Origin: Bacteroides fragilis
GTDB taxonomy: Bacteria; Bacteroidota; Bacteroidia; Bacteroidales; Bacteroidaceae
DNA length: 64,000 bases
Direction: 5' to 3'
NCBI RefSeq assembly: GCF_019583405.1
Contig: NZ_SZUU01000006.1
Location: 124,001-188,000, forward strand
Position 1 is the stretch's first letter. Every line of letters begins with the position of its first letter. The notes beneath the pieces were generated by a model that saw only the letters and a list, made by a program, of their open reading frames with translations, ran no database searches and had not been told where the DNA came from. Of the stretch, positions 34,968 to 44,433 are shown piece by piece. Made by a program: the position numbers and the translations under genes.

Positions 34968-36059
34968 TTATTTCAGATCTTCGAAATAAGTATCGAGTAA
35001 GCTCTTGGCAGCAACAAAAGAGGTGAGATTTCCCTTGAGCACCTGTTGCTCCTTTTCTTGTAACATCGATTCAATCTTGGCATTGTGATAAAAGCTGTCA
35101 CGTAACTGTTCATTGATGCTCTCATACATCCAGTATTTGCTTTGTTCGTTACGACGATATTCAAAATAGCCATTACCTTTCACAAAATCGATGTACTCGT
35201 ACACCATATCCCATATTTCCTTTACTCCAAGATTATAGAATCCCGAATAAGTAAGTACACGCGGTGTCCATCCGGAATCCGGAGCCGGGAAAAGATGTAA
35301 AGCGTTACGGAATTGCGCAGCCGCCAACTTGGCTTTGTCAATGTTATTGCCATCAGCTTTATTTATCACAATACCGTCAGCCATCTCCATAATCCCTCTT
35401 TTGATACCCTGTAGTTCATCTCCCGTACCGGCCAACTGAATCAACAGGAAAAAATCGACCATTGAATGAACTGCCGTCTCACTTTGTCCCACTCCTACCG
35501 TCTCCACAAAGATCTTATCGAACCCTGCAGCTTCACATAGAATAATCGTTTCACGAGTCTTACGGGCCACTCCTCCCAACGAACCGGCAGAGGGGCTGGG
35601 GCGTATAAATGATTTAGGATGTACAGAAAGCTGCTCCATACGGGTTTTATCACCCAAAATACTTCCTTTGCTGCGTTCACTACTCGGATCAATAGCTAAA
35701 ACAGCTAACTTACCTCCTTTTTCAAGAACGTGTAATCCAAAGACATCAATCGAAGTACTTTTACCGGCTCCCGGCACACCACTGATACCTACACGAATCG
35801 AATTACCGGAATAAGGCAGACATCTTTCAATGACCTCCTGTGCGGTAGCCTGATGTTCGGGACGCACACTTTCCACCAAAGTTACAGCCTGGCTCAGAAT
35901 CGTCACATCCCCTTTGACAATGCCCTCCACAAACTCATTAACCGACAACTGGCGTTTTTTTACTTTTCGCTTCAGATAGGGATTTACAGATGACGGTTGT
36001 TCAATGCCTGCATTCACAACCAAACCTTTATATGCTTCGTTATTTTCAGGATGTTCCAT
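34968..36059 (-). CDS. meaB: methylmalonyl-CoA mutase-associated GTPase
   Basis: The 363-residue G3E-type GTPase has GVPGAGKS (94-101), AIDPSSERSKGSILGDKTRM, ETVGVGQSE and NKADGNN as base-specificity motif. MeaB protects and reloads methylmalonyl-CoA mutase, which Bacteroides uses to make propionate from succinate. The family is also called ArgK. The mutase genes are not in the window. The gene starts 8 bases after a DUF1573 gene and is probably co-transcribed with it. Confidence 0.93.
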   Translation of the reverse strand: MEHPENNEAYKGLVVNAGIEQPSSVNPYLKRKVKKRQLSVNEFVEGIVKGDVTILSQAVTLVESVRPEHQATAQEVIERCLPYSGNSIRVGISGVPGAGKSTSIDVFGLHVLEKGGKLAVLAIDPSSERSKGSILGDKTRMEQLSVHPKSFIRPSPSAGSLGGVARKTRETIILCEAAGFDKIFVETVGVGQSETAVHSMVDFFLLIQLAGTGDELQGIKRGIMEMADGIVINKADGNNIDKAKLAAAQFRNALHLFPAPDSGWTPRVLTYSGFYNLGVKEIWDMVYEYIDFVKGNGYFEYRRNEQSKYWMYESINEQLRDSFYHNAKIESMLQEKEQQVLKGNLTSFVAAKSLLDTYFEDLK

Positions 36060-36067
36060 GGCAGATA

Positions 36068-37156
36068 TTAATTATGTGATTCGTTACTCGTAGCTTTTAC
36101 ATCGATCTCCACTTTCGGCTGTACCGGATCATTGGTGATCATCAGAATTCGCAAGTGTCTCTTCTTCTTTCCAAGGTTCTTTTTCAAGACAGTCACTCTC
36201 AGGCGGGTACTTTCGCCCGGCTGCAGTATAGTTTTCTTCAAAGCAACACCTACCGCAGGATTGAATACCTGCAGTTTACTGATCTGCAAAGGAGACTTAC
36301 CTGTGTTAGTGATAACAATGTCATGTCGGGCTTTGTTTTTCTTAACCAAAACCCGGCTTAAATCAATCTTGGATTCGGACAGACGAATAGCAGGAGCTAA
36401 AGCTTTATCTTGCTCGGTCATTCCTGAAAAGTCAGGAAGAAGTATTGCTGACACGGGGATTTCATTTTCCTCACTCACTTTATCACCGGCAAAGCGAGCC
36501 AGATAAACAGAAGACTGAGTCAAACCTAAATCCATCAGTTGTTTGGTATCAAGTGTCAGGGTAATGGTTCCTTTCTTACCTTTCAAAAGGACGGTAGGAT
36601 TAGTTTCCATTTTCAGATAAGGCGGAAGGTGCATCAATACAGGTTCGTATGGACGATCGGAAAGATTGACTACCCCCAACGTAATGACCGGTTTCTCTCC
36701 GCTGTGTACATCAGGAAAATCTATATCTGTACGGTCAATCCGGATTTGTCCGATTGCATAGGGATGGGTTTTAGTAAAATCCTTGATCTCCTGAACCACC
36801 TCTCCATCGAAGTTCAAATAAACCAAACCAGGCTGCGCATTGCTGTAAATGCCGATCGATTTATTGAAATGCCCCAACGCTTTTGCATCAAACGTAGCAC
36901 TAACCGTTCCTTTTTCTCCGGGAGCAATCGGAGTTTTCGTCCAGTTAGCAACCGAACAGGCACAAGAGGTAGTAACATTAGTCAGTACCAAAGGTTTATC
37001 ACCTGTATTGGTAATAGTATACTCTACAGAAACCGGACGCTTCCATTCAATCTGTCCGAAATGATGGGTCTCCTTATTAGAAGAGATACGAGGTTGAGCT
37101 ACAGCCGATAAAGTAATAGTAAGTAAAGTAAATATGAAGAGTAAACTACGTTTCAT
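36068..37156 (-). CDS. DUF1573 periplasmic protein
   Basis: The 362-residue protein has a signal peptide (MKRSLLFIFTLLTITLSAVA) and Ig-like DUF1573 repeats. The first shows NTGDKPLVLTNVTTSCACS with the paired cysteines typical of the family, then PGEKGTVSATFDAKALG. A C-terminal second repeat ends with KVEIDVKATS. Function is unknown; such proteins are abundant in Bacteroidetes envelopes. It leads a two-gene unit with meaB. Confidence 0.88.
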   Translation of the reverse strand: MKRSLLFIFTLLTITLSAVAQPRISSNKETHHFGQIEWKRPVSVEYTITNTGDKPLVLTNVTTSCACSVANWTKTPIAPGEKGTVSATFDAKALGHFNKSIGIYSNAQPGLVYLNFDGEVVQEIKDFTKTHPYAIGQIRIDRTDIDFPDVHSGEKPVITLGVVNLSDRPYEPVLMHLPPYLKMETNPTVLLKGKKGTITLTLDTKQLMDLGLTQSSVYLARFAGDKVSEENEIPVSAILLPDFSGMTEQDKALAPAIRLSESKIDLSRVLVKKNKARHDIVITNTGKSPLQISKLQVFNPAVGVALKKTILQPGESTRLRVTVLKKNLGKKKRHLRILMITNDPVQPKVEIDVKATSNESHN

Positions 37157-37192
37157 TCGTTCCTATTTTATTATTGTTAGTTGTTTAAAGTA

Positions 37193-37200
37193 CAAAAATA
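37193..37200 (-). promoter_or_regulatory. promoter of DUF1573-meaB
   Basis: TATTTTTG on the minus strand matches TAnnTTTG and lies about 37 bases upstream of the DUF1573 start codon. No clear -33 box is seen. Confidence 0.5.
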
Positions 37201-37291
37201 GGAGTTTTCGTCGAGAATCTGCCACTGATTACATATTTTTAAGCACAGGACATAGTGGCTTTACTCAAAAAAACAGGGGCTGCATCAAAAC

Positions 37292-37385
37292 TCACCACAG
37301 AGGACACAGAGTAACACAGAGACGATTTTAGGTTGTTGATTATCAATAAAAAGACTCTATGATACTCTGTGTTACTCCGTGGTGA
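37292..37385 (-). terminator. long hairpin downstream of the macroglobulin gene
   Basis: GAGTAACACAGAG (37309-37321) pairs with CTCTGTGTTACTC (37365-37377), and TCACCAC (37292-37298) can pair with the following CGTGGTGA with one mismatch. It lies 42 bases past the macroglobulin stop, and a GTTTTG stretch follows on the minus strand. The unit also looks like a dispersed Bacteroides intergenic repeat. Confidence 0.6.
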
Positions 37386-37426
37386 AAAAAATTTCGACAC
37401 ACCCTCCTGAAAATATTTAATTTTAT

Positions 37427-40400
37427 TTATTGAGATATGTTACAGCGAAACGAAGCTGAGTGGGCTGCATATTCGGGTGCATAGGCACTCTGAATAGTAG
37501 CAATTCCTGTTTCGTAACTTCCTGCACGATCGACACGGTAACTATACTCTAAAACATAAGTTCCTTTATTCAAGGTATCGAAAAAGAAATCAGTTGAAGC
37601 ATCTTTTACTGCTACATAACAACCGACATCACCAACATTGCGATATCCGGACAGGACTTCAATCGGTTCGAGACAGGCAGCGCGCTGGTCTTTCAACTGT
37701 ATAAAATCCATCGTACGGTCAAGACGGACGGTCAGACGGACTACCACTTTATCACCAACCTTTAACTGAGTCTTACCAATAATCGGTTGCAACTGACGAT
37801 TGTTATGAGCAATCGTTTCCACATATAATTTCTTATCTACATCCAGACCGCTCCCTTGGCGAACTACTTTATCAAGACTCTCTTCAAACTGTGCATATAC
37901 TGCTCCCCAGGCAATACCCGGATCTCGTTTTTCAACAATAATCTCAGCGGCATCTACGGTCTTTCTGTCCGTAAAAGTCTTTTTGATATAACCTAACCCC
38001 GGAACAGTCGTCTTAGCAGGACTTACCGTTTCTAACACTTCATTGCCAAGAACAATACGGACATCTCCTTGATTATCCAGTAAATTAGTTCCATTGTAAA
38101 GCAGGGCATAAACAGCATCTGCAGTAGCTACCGGAGAATCCCATTGCTGGGTCTGTTTCTGCTTTAAAAGCCACATTTTCATTTCTTCAACAACCTGTGC
38201 ATCCTCTCCCACTCGTTCAAAAGCTTCCATTACATCCACATGGGCAGGTACTTTCAGGTTATTCCAAGTATATGGACTTTCGGCTGTATCAAAAAACATA
38301 CCCTGGTCATCTGTCCGAGTGAGATATTCTTTAAGGGATGCCATAAACTCCTGAGCCTCTTTCACCTTGCCTACTTTCTGCAAGATAATGGCCGACCAAG
38401 CTTTTTCGGTTACAGACTGCTGAGACAATGACGGAGCTACTCTTGAAAGGAAATAGGTGTATGCTTCTTTCATGGATGCCGGCACTTTTTCGTCAGAAAT
38501 AGCAATCAGATAGAGATACTTTAATGCACTTCGTGAAATTCCTTGTGATTTACTGCCGTTTTTTTCGGCTTCACGAATAGAACGATATTCCTGTAAGGCC
38601 TCTTTATGAAGATAGTTGAAAGCCGACCGTTGCATATTCAAGGCTGCGCCTTCCAATGGTTTTCCTGTAAGCAGGGCTATACGTGCATTCTGCTCCACAA
38701 TAAAATCGGTAACAAAAAGACTACCGTCCATTCCTTTATACCAACTCCACGAACCATCAGGTAATTGGAGTTCCTGTAGTTTCAGTAAGGCTGCTGCATT
38801 ATTATTACGGATATTATTCAAATCGAATAGAGTGGCAATGCGTTCTTTTTGTTCGCTTTCCGAGGTAGCTTCCATCACCCAGGGAGATTCGGAAAGAAGG
38901 ATATTCTTCACTTCCTGATTCTTTTGCAAATTACTCAGGAAAGTTTCTTTGGTGCCTCCCCCGAGTTTCCAACTGTCAAAAATAGCTCGAATACGTGGTT
39001 GGGCATTCATTATGTAAGAGGCCATTGTGTTGGCATACCAGGAAGTAGCCCATGAAATGGCATCATCATTTCTGGGTTGCGACAGCGCTGGCAATGCTTG
39101 TACGGCATACCAAGCCGGATTGGCAGTAAATTCAACGGTTAAACGCCGGTTGGTTGCAGTCTTACTATGATGATTGAAAAGGTCTGCTAAAGAGAAAGTA
39201 CGCGTTTGTTCACCACGGACAGGCATAGGCAAGGTCTCTGTCAGATTCTCTTTATTGCTGAGAACCGGAAGCAGGTGTTGTTCACCATCGCTGAAATTGC
39301 CTCCTTCGGCTATCATCCGGCACCCCAGAACTTCATATTTATCAGTAACCGTAAACAGGAAATCCACCCCGACAGTCTGTCCGGGCCCGGCATTAAATTT
39401 CTTTTGCTGGGTAGATATCACCTGATCCGTCATAGGATTGAAAAGCACAAGTTTCACTGTACCCGACATGCTTTTACCTGTGAGATTGCTGACAGAAGCA
39501 GCGATGGAAGTATGGTCTCCCACCCGGACAAACCGCGGCAGATTTGGGGTAAGCATAAACTCTTTACTGGTAACAGCAGTAGCATTTATCTGACCCGTCA
39601 TCATATTCTGTGTGTGGGCATAACCACGGAAATTCCAGGTCGTAAGGCTTTGCGGCATACGGAAAGAGAAGCTGACCTCACCCTGAGCATTGGTATGAAG
39701 TTGCGGATAGAAAAAAGCTGTTTCAGCAAAGTTGGTACGTAACTCTATATCTGCAGCCCCATTCACAGCCGGATGATCTGCCTGATTTACAGCCCCCGCA
39801 TCTTGTGAAACAGAAATCATTTCGGATTCAAAAAGAACATCGTCTGCGGCCTCGCTTTTCATTTGTTGTTTCATAGCTCCCATTGCACGCATACGAGCAT
39901 AGCGGGTAACCGGAGCGGCGTCATTGGTTATCGACAACACCTCGGCAACAGCATATCCGACAGGAGGTAATACAAAATGATCGTAACTGAAAGAAGGTAC
40001 TTTCAAACTACGCTGACGGAAACCAAAATAGAAATAGTTCGAATCTGCATAGTCCCTCCTCCAATGGGAAACAGGAACGGAAAGATGATAATATAGCTGC
40101 AGAGACTGGTCAGCTTTCCAGATTTTATCCAGTGAAGCATCGTACATGGTAGCCAACATCTCGGCCAAAACCGGTGATTCTTGTGGATTCCGGATCGTCA
40201 GCTTCCATTCCTCTTCCTGTCCGGGACGTAATTTGTCACGGAATACATCCCAGCGTATATTCAAAGTATAATCGGGCAAACGCTTTGTCAGACTTACTTC
40301 TTGTTCGTAAACCATTCCTTTACGAACAAATGCAAAAGTAATGCCCAAACCATTTCCATAAGCCTCCCGATAAGGATACTCAAAACGGACAAGCGAATCG

Positions 40401-43207
40401 GACAAATGAAGAAGTTTGCTCTCCAGATGCTTGTTACCACTGAATACATCCATAAGTACATAAGCATCCTTTTCGGAAGTTCCAAAGTAGAACAGTGCAG
40501 GATGTTCTGCATCAAACCGGGTATTTACCTCATAATACCATAAAGGCATGGACACCGGTGGACGTTTATCATTCAAAGCGAAAAGGATCACAACCTTTTC
40601 CGTTTCAGATTTACGTCCCTGGGCATCTGTCACAGAAGCTACAAGTTTATAAGCACCGGAAGGTAGTGTTTTCCAGTCGGACAATAACGTCTCTTCATTG
40701 GATCTGAACGAACCTGAAAGGATTGCCTGAGCAGAAACCTTCTGATCTTTCACAGCTTTGGATTCCTCATAACCTGAAATAGAGAACAATTGGTAACTGC
40801 CTTCGACGGCAACCGGTTTACGTTCCAGATTATTTACCTGAAAAGTAGCTTTTATGGAATCGTCTTTACAGATAAGTCCGTTTATATCGGCAAATAGCAG
40901 CAAGGAAGTCTTTCCGGCCCGCAGGCTGATTTCCGAAGTCTGCGTTTCGCCCGCAACATTCGTGACCGAAACCTGTACTTTATAGTCATAATAGGAAGAA
41001 GTGTCATCACCACCGTCAAGGTCGGAGCCTGAAGTATCGGGTTTCAGGTCAACAGGAAGCTCAAAATTTCCATCTGCCCCCAGACGCACGGTGTCAGAAG
41101 CCAGTATGACAGGATTCACTCCCCACATCCGCCAGGAACAAAGGGAGCGGGTTATGGTATAAGTAACCGGAATATCCTGTAAAGGCACACCGCTGAAAGT
41201 CTTGACATTCCCTTTCAATTCGACACGGTCTCCTAAACGATAACTTTCAGTCACCGGCTCAAATGTAATGTCAAATGTAGGACGTTTATAATCTTCCACC
41301 CTAATGGTACGGAAACCGTTTTGAGTATTCAGGCTGAAAATGCCGTTCAAACAAACGGATGGTAATACGAATTCAGCAGTAAAAGAACCGAAATCACCGG
41401 TACGCAGCTTCTTTGTACCCACTTCCTGCCCATTGGCATCTGTAAGTGTCAGTGTATATTCTCGCCCGGCAAGCACATGGGCAGAATCCGGGTATTGTTC
41501 ATAGGCAATTCCTTTCACATAGACAGTCTGTCCCGGACGGTAAAGAGAACGATCGGTAAGCAAAGTTACGGCAGAAACCGGCTTTGTATCATCTGTAAAG
41601 TTATAATTCCCACCCCATAAATAGATTTGAGGCATAGCCGTATCGGCTCCTTTGGCAGCCGTCAGGTATCTGTACTCTCCTGATGAAGCAAACTGTGCTT
41701 TCCCGTCAGCATTAGTGGTAGCGGTCAGAAGCTGTTTGTTCTGTCGGTCGAAGACTGAAAGCAGAACCCCCTCTACAGGCTTCCCACTCATATCATCGAG
41801 TACAGCTACCTCACTTAGCTTGGAAGGCAAAGAGCGGGTCAGCACTTTGAAGCGGGTGGAAGACAGAAACTTCGCAGAATTAGAACGAACCTCAGCATCC
41901 GGAACAATACGAAGGGCATAGAGGCCTGTTTCAGGAGCTTTCATATGAAATATAGAGTCTTGCATTTTATAGTCACCAGACGGGAAAAGGACATAATGCA
42001 CCGACGAAAGCAAGCGCCCATATTTCTTCAAGAATGTTTCATCAGGTACTTCCACCGCATTGGGGCGAGCCGGCAAATTGATCGCATACAACTGAACTGC
42101 AAAACTCTTCAGATTCTTAAAACTGACTTTCAAGTCGAATTCCTCACCGGGATAAACCGCTGACGGGGTCTGCACTGTAAAATCCGGGCTCAGGATATCC
42201 TGCTTCAGCTCTTTCAAGGCATTAATACGGTGATAAGCCGGATAGCGGGAAATGGCCTCATCACACAATTGCAATCCGGAAGCAGGTACGCCGGCGTTCA
42301 CTGCCTCCTGGGCCTTAAGTAAATAAACCTCGGCACAAATGTCACGTGACTGGTTCTCGGCAATCAGTTTATTCAATGCTGCCAGATAAGGATCTTGCGT
42401 TAGCCCGATTCTACCTTCGGGAGCATGATAAGGACGAAAACCGGGATCGGTGCGCCTTTTCCACTGCAAATAATCCAAGTTAGTAAGCAACAGAGCGTCC
42501 GGATTATCGGTCCGGCGATATGAATCCATCATGTGTCGATAAATCCCTTCGATACGTGCATTTATCAGAGAATCACTGCCCAACCCGGATAAACTCTCTA
42601 ATGAAGCAATGGCACGGGAAGCTAAGAGATGATACATATCATGATGATAATAATCACTTGTTACCCCCAGCTCGACAAAAGGAATGTAACTTCGGGATGA
42701 AGTATCGAGCAGTAACAAGGAATCCTGAAACGTTACGGCTGTTTCTGACATCACTTTCGTTACAAACTGATTTTTACTCCACTCCCGGATATCATTCGAG
42801 GGAGTCACTTCCTCCAAATCTGTACGGCGGTTTAGTTTCCAACGATTTTGAGAAGCATAATCGGCATACATACTGCCGATAAGCGAATGCAGAACCGCAC
42901 GGTCCAGTGGCTTATCTGTAGTTTTCACCCACTGCTCTAATCCGTTCAACGACACATAGAAACTATCCGGAGTGATCTCTTCCCTGAATCTCATCTGCCA
43001 GACATAGGCTTTCAGCATTTGAGGAGAGTTCTTCTCAATTTCAGCTTTCTTATAAATTTCGCCGGTCAACCGGACGATAGTCTCGGGCAAGCTTTTCTGT
43101 TGGGCCTGCTCCACTTGCTTCCATAACTTATCGTATGATTGGGCATGTGTCCATGAGGACATTCCCATAGAAAGTAACACGATAATACAAATCAGTCTAA
43201 TCTTCAT
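37427..43207 (-). CDS. alpha-2-macroglobulin family protein (MG2/A2M), thioester-less
   Basis: The 1,926-residue protein has a signal peptide (MKIRLICIIVLLSMGMSS, then THAQS), an N-terminal helical region specific to Bacteroidetes, MG-type beta domains including TLLTDRSLYRPGQTVYVKG (MG2), the A2M domain with LRTNFAETAFFYPQL and GEVSFSFRMPQSLTTW, and a C-terminal alpha/alpha toroid (QELQLPDGSWSWYKGMDG). The CxEQ thioester motif expected before the toroid is absent; that place reads ALPALSQPRNDDA. It probably acts in the periplasm or outer envelope as a protease-binding or structural protein. It is a single-gene unit. Confidence 0.92.
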   Translation of the reverse strand: MKIRLICIIVLLSMGMSSWTHAQSYDKLWKQVEQAQQKSLPETIVRLTGEIYKKAEIEKNSPQMLKAYVWQMRFREEITPDSFYVSLNGLEQWVKTTDKPLDRAVLHSLIGSMYADYASQNRWKLNRRTDLEEVTPSNDIREWSKNQFVTKVMSETAVTFQDSLLLLDTSSRSYIPFVELGVTSDYYHHDMYHLLASRAIASLESLSGLGSDSLINARIEGIYRHMMDSYRRTDNPDALLLTNLDYLQWKRRTDPGFRPYHAPEGRIGLTQDPYLAALNKLIAENQSRDICAEVYLLKAQEAVNAGVPASGLQLCDEAISRYPAYHRINALKELKQDILSPDFTVQTPSAVYPGEEFDLKVSFKNLKSFAVQLYAINLPARPNAVEVPDETFLKKYGRLLSSVHYVLFPSGDYKMQDSIFHMKAPETGLYALRIVPDAEVRSNSAKFLSSTRFKVLTRSLPSKLSEVAVLDDMSGKPVEGVLLSVFDRQNKQLLTATTNADGKAQFASSGEYRYLTAAKGADTAMPQIYLWGGNYNFTDDTKPVSAVTLLTDRSLYRPGQTVYVKGIAYEQYPDSAHVLAGREYTLTLTDANGQEVGTKKLRTGDFGSFTAEFVLPSVCLNGIFSLNTQNGFRTIRVEDYKRPTFDITFEPVTESYRLGDRVELKGNVKTFSGVPLQDIPVTYTITRSLCSWRMWGVNPVILASDTVRLGADGNFELPVDLKPDTSGSDLDGGDDTSSYYDYKVQVSVTNVAGETQTSEISLRAGKTSLLLFADINGLICKDDSIKATFQVNNLERKPVAVEGSYQLFSISGYEESKAVKDQKVSAQAILSGSFRSNEETLLSDWKTLPSGAYKLVASVTDAQGRKSETEKVVILFALNDKRPPVSMPLWYYEVNTRFDAEHPALFYFGTSEKDAYVLMDVFSGNKHLESKLLHLSDSLVRFEYPYREAYGNGLGITFAFVRKGMVYEQEVSLTKRLPDYTLNIRWDVFRDKLRPGQEEEWKLTIRNPQESPVLAEMLATMYDASLDKIWKADQSLQLYYHLSVPVSHWRRDYADSNYFYFGFRQRSLKVPSFSYDHFVLPPVGYAVAEVLSITNDAAPVTRYARMRAMGAMKQQMKSEAADDVLFESEMISVSQDAGAVNQADHPAVNGAADIELRTNFAETAFFYPQLHTNAQGEVSFSFRMPQSLTTWNFRGYAHTQNMMTGQINATAVTSKEFMLTPNLPRFVRVGDHTSIAASVSNLTGKSMSGTVKLVLFNPMTDQVISTQQKKFNAGPGQTVGVDFLFTVTDKYEVLGCRMIAEGGNFSDGEQHLLPVLSNKENLTETLPMPVRGEQTRTFSLADLFNHHSKTATNRRLTVEFTANPAWYAVQALPALSQPRNDDAISWATSWYANTMASYIMNAQPRIRAIFDSWKLGGGTKETFLSNLQKNQEVKNILLSESPWVMEATSESEQKERIATLFDLNNIRNNNAAALLKLQELQLPDGSWSWYKGMDGSLFVTDFIVEQNARIALLTGKPLEGAALNMQRSAFNYLHKEALQEYRSIREAEKNGSKSQGISRSALKYLYLIAISDEKVPASMKEAYTYFLSRVAPSLSQQSVTEKAWSAIILQKVGKVKEAQEFMASLKEYLTRTDDQGMFFDTAESPYTWNNLKVPAHVDVMEAFERVGEDAQVVEEMKMWLLKQKQTQQWDSPVATADAVYALLYNGTNLLDNQGDVRIVLGNEVLETVSPAKTTVPGLGYIKKTFTDRKTVDAAEIIVEKRDPGIAWGAVYAQFEESLDKVVRQGSGLDVDKKLYVETIAHNNRQLQPIIGKTQLKVGDKVVVRLTVRLDRTMDFIQLKDQRAACLEPIEVLSGYRNVGDVGCYVAVKDASTDFFFDTLNKGTYVLEYSYRVDRAGSYETGIATIQSAYAPEYAAHSASFRCNISQ

Positions 43208-43840
43208 ATCTTAAAAGTTTAAGTATCAATACATAATTAACAAAGTAACAAAATAAAGTTTAAAGATTTGTTCTTTTTCTTATAAAAAAAGAGAACAGAT
43301 CGGGCATATTTCCATAATCAGCAAGAGTAAAATTAATACATTTTAACACAAAATCGAATACTTGTAACTACTCAGATCTATTTTTACCACAATCAATAAA
43401 AACATTAAAATTCTGATTTCTCTTGAAGGATCACGAACTAAACAGCTGTATCCGCCCTACTCTTAAAACCTTGTATCCAAGTTTATTATAATGAATCTCC
43501 GTCTATTTATCCCGGTCCGCATACCCGATCCCGGGTGGCGGGGATGGGACGAAGAACAGAGCATTTCGGACTAAACAGCAAAGGAAAACAAAATGCTCTA
43601 AACAGCCTGTCCGATTAATCAATATGCTTCTAAGTATTGCATATCAGCATCTTAACAATTGAAAGACGATGGAAGATACGGGTGGAAGATGGAAGATCGA
43701 AATGATTTTTTGTAGGAACCTTCTTGAAGTATATGCTGGCGATTGCCGCATGATTATTCAATGGAAAAAATCCGAGGTGAAACAAATTCTCGTCTTGGGC
43801 AATGCACCTCATGGGCCAATGGGTGAAGTAACTCCCCAAT
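43208..43840. other. mostly gene-free region upstream of the macroglobulin gene
   Basis: No gene is well supported in these 633 bases. A GC-rich patch (43510-43550) with CCCGATCCCGGG stands out in AT-rich surroundings. AGAGCATTT (43558-43566) pairs with AAATGCTCT (43591-43599). A plus-strand 57-codon frame (43669-43842) and an antisense one (43630-43857) exist, but neither has a recognisable motif. Confidence 0.45.
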
Positions 43841-43880
43841 AAAAAAGTGGGGAACACTTTTACTTAGTGTATCCCCACTT
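43841..43880 (-). terminator. rho-independent terminator after the second small ORF
   Basis: AAGTGGGG (43845-43852) pairs with CCCCACTT (43873-43880), and inside it ACACT pairs with AGTGT. On the minus strand the stem is followed by a run of six T. The stop codon of the small ORF at 43860 lies in the loop. Confidence 0.7.
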
Positions 43881-43946
43881 CATCATTTCATTTCTGCCGG
43901 CTTCTCTTAAACATCTTTCCAGCAGATGCATTACTACTTTTTTCAT
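43860..43946 (-). CDS. tiny ORF, 28 residues, WGY motif near the end (copy 2)
   Basis: The frame reads MKKVVMHLLERCLREAGRNE and ends MMKWGYTK. It shares with the tiny ORF just upstream the pattern M-K-x-V, a leucine pair near residue 8, and a terminal WGY. The codons for WGY form the 5' arm of the terminator hairpin. I do not recognise the family. It may be a real peptide, a leader peptide, or part of a structured small RNA. Confidence 0.4.
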   Translation of the reverse strand: MKKVVMHLLERCLREAGRNEMMKWGYTK

Positions 43947-44003
43947 TGCTTCAAATACTAATAATAATTACCTTAATTAATAAACACACATCGAAAACCT
44001 AAA

Positions 44004-44034
44004 GGGGAAAACGCTTAAAGCGTTACATATCCCC
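44004..44034 (-). terminator. hairpin at the end of the first small ORF
   Basis: AACGCTT (44010-44016) and AAGCGTT (44018-44024) form the inner stem, and GGGGA (44004-44008) with TCCCC (44030-44034) the outer one. On the minus strand the 5' arm encodes the WGY of the ORF. The following sequence is only moderately T-rich, so it may pause rather than end transcription. Confidence 0.5.
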
Positions 44035-44089
44035 AGATGTTAGGATTGGCATTTGCCAAATTCTTTAATAAACTTCTTACAATCTTCAT
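44015..44089 (-). CDS. tiny ORF, 24 residues, WGY motif near the end (copy 1)
   Basis: The frame reads MKIVRSLLKNLANANPNI and ends WGYVTL. A promoter box (44156-44163) lies about 67 bases upstream, and a strong terminator follows 135 bases downstream after a second similar ORF. The N-terminus could form an amphipathic helix. The last codons and the stop sit in a hairpin, as in copy 2. I know of no named family. Translation has to be shown. Confidence 0.42.
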   Translation of the reverse strand: MKIVRSLLKNLANANPNIWGYVTL

Positions 44090-44155
44090 AATCTTTTTAC
44101 CTAAAAAAACTGTTACCTAAAAACTATGTTATCCTAATTCTTATGTTTTACAGCA

Positions 44156-44163
44156 CAAAAATA
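44156..44163 (-). promoter_or_regulatory. promoter of the tandem tiny ORFs
   Basis: TATTTTTG on the minus strand fits TAnnTTTG. A TTTG lies 24 bases further upstream, a little far for a -33 box. Start would be near 44149, giving a transcript of about 310 bases up to the terminator at 43841. Confidence 0.45.
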
Positions 44164-44365
44164 AGACCTAAATAGGTACGTTGTACTCAAAAAAGGAAGA
44201 AAAATGTGTTTTAAAACATATTTCTTGATATACATCAAGAAAACCGGTTTCTATTGGCAATCATATGACAAAACCGGACATAAATAAAGTCAGAAAGGCA
44301 GGTTGCCATTGACAATTCTGCATTCGGATGACAAGTCGTCATGAAACAGGAAAACAAGAAGAGAT

Positions 44366-44409
44366 CTTTAAAAAAGAAGAGAGGCAAACGCTTGTAACGC
44401 TTGCCTCTC
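44366..44409 (-). terminator. terminator of pepD
   Basis: GAGAGGCAA (44379-44387) pairs with TTGCCTCTC (44401-44409), 25 bases past the pepD stop. On the minus strand it is followed by TTCTTTTTT. Confidence 0.8.
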
Positions 44410-44433
44410 ATTCGTATATTCGCAGATGAACCT

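Noticed and set aside
37292..37385. Long hairpin considered as an insertion sequence or MITE
   Set aside because: It has no target-site duplication that I can see and its position just past a stop codon fits a terminator; kept as terminator.
43630..43857. 75-codon minus-strand and 57-codon plus-strand frames in the same DNA
   Set aside because: Neither has a motif, and the plus frame starts in repetitive GGAAGAT sequence; left undecided and not annotated as genes.
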